Positions 8,997 to 17,151 of a DNA stretch of 32,172 bases are shown one piece after another; within the stretch, counting starts at the first letter, position 1; each line of letters begins with the position of its first letter. The notes under the pieces are model-generated. The model was not told the DNA's origin and ran no database searches. It saw only the letters and a list, made by a program, of their open reading frames with translations. The position numbers were made by a program, and so were the translations under genes. This DNA is from Clostridiales bacterium (GTDB taxonomy: Bacteria; Bacillota; Clostridia; Oscillospirales; Oscillospiraceae). The DNA is taken from NCBI GenBank assembly GCA_012729975.1, contig JAAYBW010000077.1, positions 1 to 32,172 of the forward strand, written 5' to 3'.

Positions 8997-11900
8997 CTAT
9001 AATTTTTTCAGTGCTTCCTCAAGATCTATTGACAGTATCTTGGATATTCCTCCCTGCATGGTGACGCCGAACAGAACATCCGCTTCTTCCATTGTTCCGC
9101 GTCTGTGCGTAATAACTAAAAATTGCGTTTTATCAGATATCGAGCGCAGATAGGAGGCAAAGCGTTCAACGTTCTTTTCGTCCAAAGCGGTATCGATCTC
9201 ATCGAGCACACAGAAAGGGGCCGGGCGAACTCGCAGTATAGCGAAATAGAGCGCTATAGCAACGAAGGCCCGTTCTCCGCCCGATAAAAGTGTAAGGGTT
9301 TTGGTGGTTTTGCCCGGTGGTTGAGCTCTAATCTCTATATTGCTGCCGAGCACATCATCTTCGTCCTCAAGCACTAATTCTGCTTTTCCGCCCCCGAATA
9401 GTTCGGAAAAGGTCTCTGCGAATGCTGTGTTTATTGCTGTAAACTCACGGCTAAAAATCTCTTTCATTTGAGATGTAATATCTCGGATTATGCTTTCAAG
9501 TTCTTTTTTTGATCGGGTTATGTCATCTCGCTGATCGGTCAGGAAAAGATATCTTGAGTTAACACGCTCAAACTCCTCAATTGCGCCCAGATTGGGTGTC
9601 CCCAACCCGGACATTTCGCGGCGTATCTCCGCTAAGCGTTTTTGAGCCTTTGCGGAGTTTTCATTTTCGCGGCGCAGCTTCTGAGCAGCGGTGCGTGAAA
9701 GCTCATAATTATCCCATAGTTTATCGATTATCTGCCGTTCTTCCAGCTCTGCGGAAAGCTTTTTTTGTTCAAGCAGAGATATGGACCGCTCCATTTCCAT
9801 AAGAGTCCTGCTTTTCTCCTGAGCGCTTTTCTCACAGCGCTCTCGCTTACTCTCGTATTCAAGCTTTTCGGAAAGAGCCGCAGACAATTTTTCGCGGTTT
9901 AACGAGGCTGATATTCGATATTCGTTCAGCTTTTCGGCAGCGATTCTGATTTCATCATCAATCGTGCCGATTTGAGTGCGCAGAGCTGCCAGATGAGTTG
10001 CTTTATCATCAAAATCAACGTTAAAACCGTTAATAAGATTTTGAAATTCTTCTATAGCTCGTTCTGTCGCCTCCTTCTCCGCCAGCAAGGAGGATCTCTC
10101 AGAAATCATATCGGACATTTTGGCAGAGATATCATCCAGAAGACTTCTCAGTCCCCGCTGACCTTCGGCTTCTTTTTCGGCGTCAGAGCGTTTTTCGGCA
10201 GCGAGCCTTTCATATTCCAGCGATTGCTGTTCACAGGAAGTTCTCTCTTCCTTTCCGATGTCGAGCATTTTTTTCGTATTAACAACGGAGTCCTCGAGAG
10301 ACTTGCGGTTATCCTCCATAGTTTTAATCAGCATTTCGCCTTGTTTTATTTCGGTTTCAAGGCGCAGTATCTCATCGGAAATAAGGCGGCTCTCCGTCTT
10401 TGCGGTCTCGGCTTCAAAAAGAATCGCCGATAGCTCACGCTCCGCATCGGAATGTTTTCGTTCCAGTTCTGATTGTGACTTTTCATAATTTGCTTCTTCA
10501 TCAATAAGACGTTTTAACTCATTCGCTCTGGAAAGTATTCCGACGTTTCTTGCTGAGCTGCCTCCGGTCATTGAACCTCCGGCATTTATAATTTGGCCAT
10601 CCAGCGTTACAATCCTGTATTTTCCGGAATGTTTTCTTGATAAAAGAATCGCTGAATCAAGATCTTCCGAAACAATAGTTCTGCCAAGCAGGTTTGCAAA
10701 TATCCCGTCATATTTACTGTCAAATCGAACGAGATTATAGGCAACATCATGAACCCCCGGCTCACTTTTTATTGCCTTTTCCTGAATAACGTTGCCTTTT
10801 ATTGCAGTAAGCGGCAGAAATGTAGCTCTTCCCGCGTCATTGCGCCTGAGCATATTGATAGCTGCTTTTCCGTCTTCCTCACGGGCGACGACTATACTCT
10901 GAAGTGAGTTGCCCAATGCTGTTTCTATAGCTACTGTATACTCGTCATTTGTACTGATCAGATCGGCAACCGTTCCGTCTATATTTTTTAAAGACCCGCG
11001 TTGACTCTCCCGCATTACCATTTGTACTGCTTTTGAAAATCCTTCGTATTCCTTTTCCATCTCGTTTAGCAGTGATATTTGTGACCGCGCTGCGCTCCGT
11101 TTAAGTCTGAGTTCTGCTAATTCATGGTTTAACTTATCCGCTTTAATCTTTTTGCTTTCGCTTTTTAAATCAAGTCCTCGGATAACGTTGTTTAACGATA
11201 AATGTGTATCGCGAGCGTTATCGAGAGAAGCTTTCTTGCTTTTCTGATCTTCATAAGCAGCTTTGAGTTTGTTCGTTGAGTCGGTAAGAGCTTCAAGCTG
11301 AGTTTTATATCTGATCGCCAGATCATCCTGTGAAGCGTCAATAGCAGCAATTCTCGCCTGTGCGGCTTTCAGACTGCTCTCGTAGGATGCGGCCATGGAA
11401 AGTAATTGAGTTATGCGTTGCTCCGCTTCATTTGTACCCGCGGAGGTTTCATCGTTTTGAAGTCTCACAGCGGCAATTCTCTCGGTAAGAGCTTCATTGA
11501 GTTTGTCTATTTGTAAAATGCGCGATCTTTTTTGATCAATCTGCTCTGAAATGGCAGAAGTTCTGATGCGGATGTCAGCGAGCTCGTTTTCTATCCTGCT
11601 TATAGATTCTAATGCGCCTTCACGGTTTGCGCGCATAACAGCGACAGCGCTTTCAGATTCGGAAATCAGTGCTTCAACAGCGGCGATGTCGGTACGAATA
11701 TTCTCGCAATCAATATCCTTCTGACGGATTTCTCCCGAGTATTCAGAGGAGTTTAAATAGAGCAGCTCAAGATCAGATTTTAAAAGCTCCAATCTTTGCT
11801 TAGCTTCGCTGTATTCAGAAGATATCTCAAGGTTTCTTGCTGCCAGGCGGTCCAAACTATCCATCCAAAGGCTGATTTCCAGCCCTCGAAGCTCGTCCCG

Positions 11901-12554
11901 AAGTATCAGATATTTTTTTGCGGTTTCAGCTTGCTTATGAAGAGGCTCAACCTGTATCTCAAGCTCTGCTATTTTGTCACCTACGCGAATGATATCAGCG
12001 TCGGTCTTTTCAAGTTTTCGCTCTGCTTCCTCTTTCCTATGCCTGAATTTAGATATTCCTGCAGCCTCCTCAAAAATCTCTCTTCGTTCGGTACCTTTTG
12101 AGGATATGATTTCTTCAACACGTCCCTGCCCGATAATAGAATATCCGTCGCGTCCCAGACCTGTATCCATCAGAATTTCATAAATATCCTTTAGGCGTAC
12201 TAATTTTTTGTTAATGTAATATTCTGATTCACCGCTTCTGTAATAGCGGCGCGTAATCATCAGGTCAGATGTGTCTATGTCAAAGATTTTGTCACTGTTA
12301 TCAATAATCAGAGTTACCTGAGCGAAGCTGAGCTGATTGCGCAGTTCGCTGCCTCCGAAAATAACGTCCTCCATTTTGCTTCCGCGTAAAGTGCGAGTAC
12401 GCTGTTCTCCCATGACCCAGGTTATGGCATCGGATATGTTAGATTTACCGCTGCCGTTAGGGCCGACAATGGCGGTCAGATTTTTTTCAAATGAAAGAGT
12501 CACTTTTTCCGGAAAGGACTTGAATCCTTGTATTTCGAGAGCTTTAAGGTACAT
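8997..12554 (-). CDS. smc: Chromosome segregation protein SMC
   Basis: Walker A GPNGSGKSNISDAI, long coiled coils, hinge, signature LSGGERAFVAIALYF, Walker B FCVLDEIDTALDE. The track start at 12569 is a TTG; ATG 12554 (MYLKALEIQGFKSF) with upstream GGAG is the canonical SMC start. Confidence 0.96.
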   Translation of the reverse strand: MYLKALEIQGFKSFPEKVTLSFEKNLTAIVGPNGSGKSNISDAITWVMGEQRTRTLRGSKMEDVIFGGSELRNQLSFAQVTLIIDNSDKIFDIDTSDLMITRRYYRSGESEYYINKKLVRLKDIYEILMDTGLGRDGYSIIGQGRVEEIISSKGTERREIFEEAAGISKFRHRKEEAERKLEKTDADIIRVGDKIAELEIQVEPLHKQAETAKKYLILRDELRGLEISLWMDSLDRLAARNLEISSEYSEAKQRLELLKSDLELLYLNSSEYSGEIRQKDIDCENIRTDIAAVEALISESESAVAVMRANREGALESISRIENELADIRIRTSAISEQIDQKRSRILQIDKLNEALTERIAAVRLQNDETSAGTNEAEQRITQLLSMAASYESSLKAAQARIAAIDASQDDLAIRYKTQLEALTDSTNKLKAAYEDQKSKKASLDNARDTHLSLNNVIRGLDLKSESKKIKADKLNHELAELRLKRSAARSQISLLNEMEKEYEGFSKAVQMVMRESQRGSLKNIDGTVADLISTNDEYTVAIETALGNSLQSIVVAREEDGKAAINMLRRNDAGRATFLPLTAIKGNVIQEKAIKSEPGVHDVAYNLVRFDSKYDGIFANLLGRTIVSEDLDSAILLSRKHSGKYRIVTLDGQIINAGGSMTGGSSARNVGILSRANELKRLIDEEANYEKSQSELERKHSDAERELSAILFEAETAKTESRLISDEILRLETEIKQGEMLIKTMEDNRKSLEDSVVNTKKMLDIGKEERTSCEQQSLEYERLAAEKRSDAEKEAEGQRGLRSLLDDISAKMSDMISERSSLLAEKEATERAIEEFQNLINGFNVDFDDKATHLAALRTQIGTIDDEIRIAAEKLNEYRISASLNREKLSAALSEKLEYESKRERCEKSAQEKSRTLMEMERSISLLEQKKLSAELEERQIIDKLWDNYELSRTAAQKLRRENENSAKAQKRLAEIRREMSGLGTPNLGAIEEFERVNSRYLFLTDQRDDITRSKKELESIIRDITSQMKEIFSREFTAINTAFAETFSELFGGGKAELVLEDEDDVLGSNIEIRAQPPGKTTKTLTLLSGGERAFVAIALYFAILRVRPAPFCVLDEIDTALDEKNVERFASYLRSISDKTQFLVITHRRGTMEEADVLFGVTMQGGISKILSIDLEEALKKL

Positions 12555-12589
12555 CTTTGCACTCCACAATATCTACTCAATAATTAAAT

Positions 12590-12618
12590 ATGATACCATA
12601 TATATAGTGTTAATGCAA
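12590..12618 (-). promoter_or_regulatory. sigma-A-like promoter upstream of smc (TTGCAT-N17-TATCAT)
   Basis: Minus strand TTGCAT TAACACTATATATATGG TATCAT in the 12570-12624 intergenic gap. Confidence 0.6.
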
Positions 12619-12624
12619 TCATCC

Positions 12625-13629
12625 CTACAAAATAGTTACTGTTCCTTCGGGAACATCGGTTATTTTAATCTTAAGCTCCCGAAGCGAGAACCGTTCTTTC
12701 AGCAAGTCGATGTTGCAGCGCTTTTGTCCTGTCATTTTTGAAACACACGAGGGACTGACGCCCAGTATGATACTGTCTCGCAAAGATAATTGAGATATCA
12801 GATTTGAGGCTTTATCGAGTAAAACATGTGAATAGACAAGCTCGCCGAAAGCAGGATGGTATGCCCCCCCCGCAGCATCTCCGCCGGATAAGTCATCGGT
12901 TGGGTTAAGTCCAAGGCGTATCACAGGAATATGTGCGTCTTCGAATATCGTATATATATCAGCACACAACGATACAGCCGCCTCAACTGTATGCTCAGAG
13001 TATGTTCCGCATTTCCACATCTCAAACAGCTCGGTTTCTTTTATTATTACAGTAGGGTATATACGTACTCCATCCGGCTTCAATTCGGCAATAAGCCGCG
13101 CGGTATTTAATGATTTATCGCGCGTATCACCGGGAAGTCCGGTCATCATTTGCATTATGAGTGAGAAATCCATACTCTTAATAAGCCGTGCAGCTGCTTT
13201 TGTATCATCTGATAAGTGCCCGCGTTTAGATAAAACCAGGACTTCGTCATCCATCGACTGCGCGCCCAGTTCAATGGTCTTTACCCCGTATTCCGATAAG
13301 AAGTCAAGAACGGTTCTTTCGATTGCATCCGGTCTTGTCGATACCCTGATAGAAGAGATACAGCCACCCTCAAGATAGGGTGCGGCAGCTTCAAGAAGTT
13401 CTTTTTGTGCGTGAATTGAAACCGCAGTAAAACTGCCGCCATAAAACGCCAATTCGGCGGCCTCCCCTTTCGGGTTGACCGCCGTATAATTTGCGATTGC
13501 CCGGCGCACATCATCACCGCATGCAGGAGACAGTCTCCCGGATATTTTTCTCTGGTTACAGAACACACAACTGTTCGGGCAGCCCAGATGAGGTACGAAC
13601 ACAGGTATTATATGTTTTTTAGGGGTCAC
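12625..13629 (-). CDS. Elp3-like radical SAM protein lacking an acetyltransferase domain
   Basis: 334 aa; CxxxCxxC cluster motif in HLGCPNSCVFCNQRKISG, AFYGGSFTAV, STRPDAI, ELGAQSMDDEVL, QMMTGLPGDT, GVRIYPTVIIKETEL. Lies between rnc and smc as in other Clostridia. Confidence 0.85.
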   Translation of the reverse strand: MTPKKHIIPVFVPHLGCPNSCVFCNQRKISGRLSPACGDDVRRAIANYTAVNPKGEAAELAFYGGSFTAVSIHAQKELLEAAAPYLEGGCISSIRVSTRPDAIERTVLDFLSEYGVKTIELGAQSMDDEVLVLSKRGHLSDDTKAAARLIKSMDFSLIMQMMTGLPGDTRDKSLNTARLIAELKPDGVRIYPTVIIKETELFEMWKCGTYSEHTVEAAVSLCADIYTIFEDAHIPVIRLGLNPTDDLSGGDAAGGAYHPAFGELVYSHVLLDKASNLISQLSLRDSIILGVSPSCVSKMTGQKRCNIDLLKERFSLRELKIKITDVPEGTVTIL

Positions 13630-14294
13630 TTACAAAGCTCCTTCAGCGCATTCTTTGCGGCCTCCTGCTCGGACTCTTTTTTTGTCCTTCCGATGCCGCG
13701 TCCGGAAGGCTTGCCGTTTATTAATACTTCTGCTTCAAATATTTTATTGTGGTCCGGTCCGCTCTCTTTGACCGGAATATATGACGGAGACTCTCCGCCT
13801 CCCTGCTGAACAAGTTCCTGAAGTGCCGTCTTGTAGTCACGCCCGGAAAAACCCGCAGTATCAGTCAGTATATGATCTTTAAAGAATTTCAACGCAACCG
13901 ACGGTCCGCCATCAAGATAAATGGCTGCAAGCAGCGCTTCGAGAGCATCGGCAAGTATTGAAGGGCGTGAGCGGCCGCCGCCCTGCTCTTCTCCTCGCCC
14001 GAGCCTCAGATAAGAGCCGAGAAACAGACTTTCGGCAATAGCAAAAAGACTCTGCTCACAAACAAGCTCCGCCCGCATTTTAGTCATTTCACCTTCGGGA
14101 TACTTTGGGTACTCTTTATATAAATGTTCGGCAACAAAAAAACCCAGCACCGAATCACCTAAAAACTCAAGTCTCTCGTTGCAATCGAATCGGGCCAGGC
14201 CGTTTTCGTTTGCGTAAGAGCTATGAGTTAAGGCTCTTTCAAGCAGCGAAAGGTCTTTAAACTTGTAACCGATCACTATCTCAAGGTCAGTCAT
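13626..14294 (-). CDS. rnc: Ribonuclease III
   Basis: NERLEFLGDSVLGF RNase III signature plus C-terminal dsRBD (GRGIGRTKKESEQEAAKNALKEL). The track start at 14306 is an upstream GTG; ATG 14294 (MTDLEIVIGYKF) looks more likely. Confidence 0.95.
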   Translation of the reverse strand: MTDLEIVIGYKFKDLSLLERALTHSSYANENGLARFDCNERLEFLGDSVLGFFVAEHLYKEYPKYPEGEMTKMRAELVCEQSLFAIAESLFLGSYLRLGRGEEQGGGRSRPSILADALEALLAAIYLDGGPSVALKFFKDHILTDTAGFSGRDYKTALQELVQQGGGESPSYIPVKESGPDHNKIFEAEVLINGKPSGRGIGRTKKESEQEAAKNALKELCK

Positions 14295-14364
14295 AAATAT
14301 TATCACTCCGGATTGACGACTGCCGGCGTCATTAACTCACATGAAATGTCAGTGGCTATAATAA

Positions 14365-14386
14365 GGGCAGGTATCGCTACCTGCCC
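14365..14386 (-). terminator. Hairpin (terminator or attenuator) downstream of acpP
   Basis: GGGCAGGTA-GCGA-TACCTGCCC (9-bp perfect stem) followed on the minus strand by TTATTATAG, 12 nt past the acpP stop. The U-tract is imperfect. Confidence 0.6.
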
Positions 14387-14398
14387 TACCGAAGACGG

Positions 14399-14632
14399 TC
14401 AATAAACAGCGTTGGATATATAATTAACAACGTCACCTACGGTTAAAAGCTTTGGAAGCTCATCTTCGGCGACCTCCGGTATATCAAATTCTTCTTCGAT
14501 TGCCATAACGATTTCTACAATATCCAGTGAATCGGCACCGAGATCATCAACGAAAGATGTTTCAAGAGTTATTGTGTCCTCATCAACAACAAATTGCTCT
14601 GCAAGCAGTTTTTTCAGTCTGTCAAAAATCAT
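14399..14632 (-). CDS. acpP: Acyl carrier protein
   Basis: MIFDRLKKLLAEQFVVDEDTITLETSFVDDLGADSLDIVEIVMAIEEEFDIPEVAEDEL with the DSL phosphopantetheine site. The RBS GGAGG lies inside the first codons of the longer track ORF (ATGGAGGTTTTTATG), so ATG 14632 is the likely start. Confidence 0.95.
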   Translation of the reverse strand: MIFDRLKKLLAEQFVVDEDTITLETSFVDDLGADSLDIVEIVMAIEEEFDIPEVAEDELPKLLTVGDVVNYISNAVY

Positions 14633-14771
14633 AAAAACCTCCATGAGCTTAATAATTCACCAGATTTGCCTAATGTAAATGAACCAAATGCTGTGATAAC
14701 GTCTTTTACTCGCAAAACTTCAGCAGTATCAGGAACAAAAGCAGCTGCGATTTATCTGTTCATCTATGCAT

Positions 14772-14800
14772 ATCGTATTCATAAGTCAGTCATTTGTCAA
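14772..14800 (-). promoter_or_regulatory. sigma-A-like promoter for acpP (TTGACA-N17-TACGAT)
   Basis: Minus strand TTGACA AATGACTGACTTATGAA TACGAT in the plsX-acpP gap; implies a leader of about 130 nt. Confidence 0.65.
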
Positions 14801-14808
14801 CTTGTTTT

Positions 14809-15834
14809 TTATTTTTCTTTTGAGAAAGTCATGTCTTCAATATGGGCTGAGATTTCTTCTATCATACCGGATGAGGCAAGTCTTATTGCTTGTCCTATTG
14901 CGTTGCATATTGCGTGAGCATCCGACGATCCGTGAGCCTTAATAACAGGCTTCGAGACTCCAAGCAGTATACTTCCGCCGACCTCTGTATAGTCTAATTT
15001 TCTTCTTAGTTGTCCTATATTTTTTTTGACCAGTACATAAGCGAGCCGTGTCAATATGCTCTTTTTAAAGGCGGTTTTCAGCTCCTTTATTATAAAGATA
15101 CCTACGCCCTCGAGCGATTTGAGCATTATATTGCCTGAAAATCCGTCACATACAATTACATCGGCTTTTCCGGTCAGCGTATCCCGGGCTTCAATGTTAC
15201 CTATGAAGTTGATTTTTCCTTCATTCTTTGCAGAATTTAAATAGGCGTATACATCTCTTTGAAGTTGAAGTCCCTTGGATTCCTCCTCACCTATATTCAG
15301 CAGAGCTACCTTCGGATCACTTTTGCCCAGAAGATGTTTGGCATAGCTCGCGCCCATATATGCAAACTGTATCAGATATTCAGGTGTACAATCAGTATTC
15401 GCGCCGCTATCAATGACTATACATCCGCCGTTGTCGGAGGGAAGCAATGGCGCGAGCGCCGCGCGTCTTATTCCCTTTATTCGCTTTACAATCAGTGTCG
15501 CGCCTGAAAGCAAAGCGCCGGTGCTCCCGGCGGAAACCAGAGCGTCTCCTACGCTGTCCTTTAAAAGACCGAGAGCTACAGACATAGACGAGTCCTTTTT
15601 GCCTTTGACAACTGATCTGGGATCATCCTCCATCGTTATGATTTCAGATGTATGCGCAATCTCTATACCCTTTGGCAAATTAGTCATGCCCATACTTTGA
15701 ATACAACGAAGGATATCCTCGCCGCTGCCGACAAGTATAACGTCGGTATTGAATTTTTTTACCGCAAGTAACGAGCCTTTTACTATCTCCATCGGAGCTT
15801 TATCGCCGCCCATGGCGTCTACAACGATCTTCAT
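14809..15834 (-). CDS. plsX: Phosphate acyltransferase PlsX
   Basis: 341 aa; MKIVVDAMGGDKAPMEIVKG, SAGSTGALLSGA, GGCIVIDSGANTDCTPEYLIQFA. Confidence 0.96.
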   Translation of the reverse strand: MKIVVDAMGGDKAPMEIVKGSLLAVKKFNTDVILVGSGEDILRCIQSMGMTNLPKGIEIAHTSEIITMEDDPRSVVKGKKDSSMSVALGLLKDSVGDALVSAGSTGALLSGATLIVKRIKGIRRAALAPLLPSDNGGCIVIDSGANTDCTPEYLIQFAYMGASYAKHLLGKSDPKVALLNIGEEESKGLQLQRDVYAYLNSAKNEGKINFIGNIEARDTLTGKADVIVCDGFSGNIMLKSLEGVGIFIIKELKTAFKKSILTRLAYVLVKKNIGQLRRKLDYTEVGGSILLGVSKPVIKAHGSSDAHAICNAIGQAIRLASSGMIEEISAHIEDMTFSKEK

Positions 15835-15837
15835 ATT

Positions 15838-17151
15838 CTACACTTCCTTCTCACGGTCAAGCAAAGCCTTTATTATCCCGAGCGCACGTGCAGACAGCTC
15901 GGAGTTCCTGTTCTTTTTACCGCTGACTTTGTGATCCAAGGTCTCGACTATACCGAAGTTGACGTTCATTGGCTGAAAGTTGGTGATCGTTTCATTGCTT
16001 ATATATCCTGCAAGAGCACCGATTGCAGTTTTTCGAGTGAAATCAAGCAGTTTTTTGCCGGACAACTCCCGGGCTGTCTGCAAGGCACACAGCAGCCCCG
16101 AAGCGGTAGATTCGACATAACCCTCAACTCCGGTGATCTGTCCGGAGAAACGTATACGAGGATTAGTTATAAGGCGATAAGCTTCATCTAATAATCCCGG
16201 CGAATTGAGATATGTGTTTCTGTGCATAACCCCGAAACGAACAAATTCAGCGTTTCTCAGCGCGGGTATCATCGAAAACACGCGCCTTTGTTCCGGAAAT
16301 GTCAGATGCGTTTGGAAACCAACCAAATTGTAAAGGCTTCCCTCTGAATTATCGCGTCTGAGCTGAACGACCGCATATGGCTGTCTGCCTGTTAATGGGT
16401 CGCGAAGTCCGACAGGCTTAAGCGGACCGTAACGCATGGTATCTTCCGCTCGTCGGGCAAGCACTTCTATCGGAACACATCCTTCGAATACTTCATTATC
16501 CTCAAAGCCGTGTATTTCCGCTTGATCAGCACGCATAAGCTCGCTGCGGAAAGCTATGTATTGTTCTTTGTCCATAGGACAGTTAATATAATCCGCGTCT
16601 CCTCTGTCATAACGCGACGCGTAATATGCCGATGTCAGATCAATACTTTCATGCGTTACAATCGGTGCGGCGGCATCAAAGAAATGCAGTAATGAAGCGT
16701 TCGGGATTAATTCGGTTATTTTACTGCTCAGTGCGTCTGAAGTTAAAGGGCCGGTGGCGATTATAACGATCCCGTCCGGTATCGATATGGCTTCGCTGCA
16801 TTCAATATTAATATTGATACTGGATCGTATTTTTTCGGTAACCAGCCGGGAGAAAGCGATCCTGTCGACCGCGAGAGCTTTCCCGGCTTTAACGCGCGTT
16901 GCGTCTGCACATTCCATAATCAGGCTTCCGAGCAGGCGCAGTTCTTCCTTTAGGAGACCGACAGCGTTTATCGGGTCGTCGCTGCGAAGTGAATTGCTGC
17001 AAACAAGCTCGGCAAAATTGTCGGAAATATGAGCAGGTGTTCGCTTGAGCGGCTTCATTTCAATAAGGCGAACCTTAATTCCACGACGCGCCAACTGCCA
17101 TGCTGATTCACAGCCGGCAAGTCCCGCTCCGATAACAGTTACATTATCCAT
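15838..17151 (-). CDS. trmFO: Methylenetetrahydrofolate-tRNA-(uracil-5-)-methyltransferase TrmFO
   Basis: 437 aa; FAD-binding VTVIGAGLAGCESAWQLARRGIKVRLIEMKP, FAELVCSNSLRSD, ATGPLTSDALS, MNVNFGIVETL. Confidence 0.96.
   Translation of the reverse strand: MDNVTVIGAGLAGCESAWQLARRGIKVRLIEMKPLKRTPAHISDNFAELVCSNSLRSDDPINAVGLLKEELRLLGSLIMECADATRVKAGKALAVDRIAFSRLVTEKIRSSININIECSEAISIPDGIVIIATGPLTSDALSSKITELIPNASLLHFFDAAAPIVTHESIDLTSAYYASRYDRGDADYINCPMDKEQYIAFRSELMRADQAEIHGFEDNEVFEGCVPIEVLARRAEDTMRYGPLKPVGLRDPLTGRQPYAVVQLRRDNSEGSLYNLVGFQTHLTFPEQRRVFSMIPALRNAEFVRFGVMHRNTYLNSPGLLDEAYRLITNPRIRFSGQITGVEGYVESTASGLLCALQTARELSGKKLLDFTRKTAIGALAGYISNETITNFQPMNVNFGIVETLDHKVSGKKNRNSELSARALGIIKALLDREKEV

Noticed and set aside
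9972-10433. 153-aa and other plus-strand ORFs inside smc
   Set aside because: Antisense to coiled-coil coding sequence; Phe/Ser-rich shadow translations.
14645-14808. Searched the acpP upstream region for a FapR-like operator
   Set aside because: No sequence close to the Bacillus FapR consensus was found by eye.
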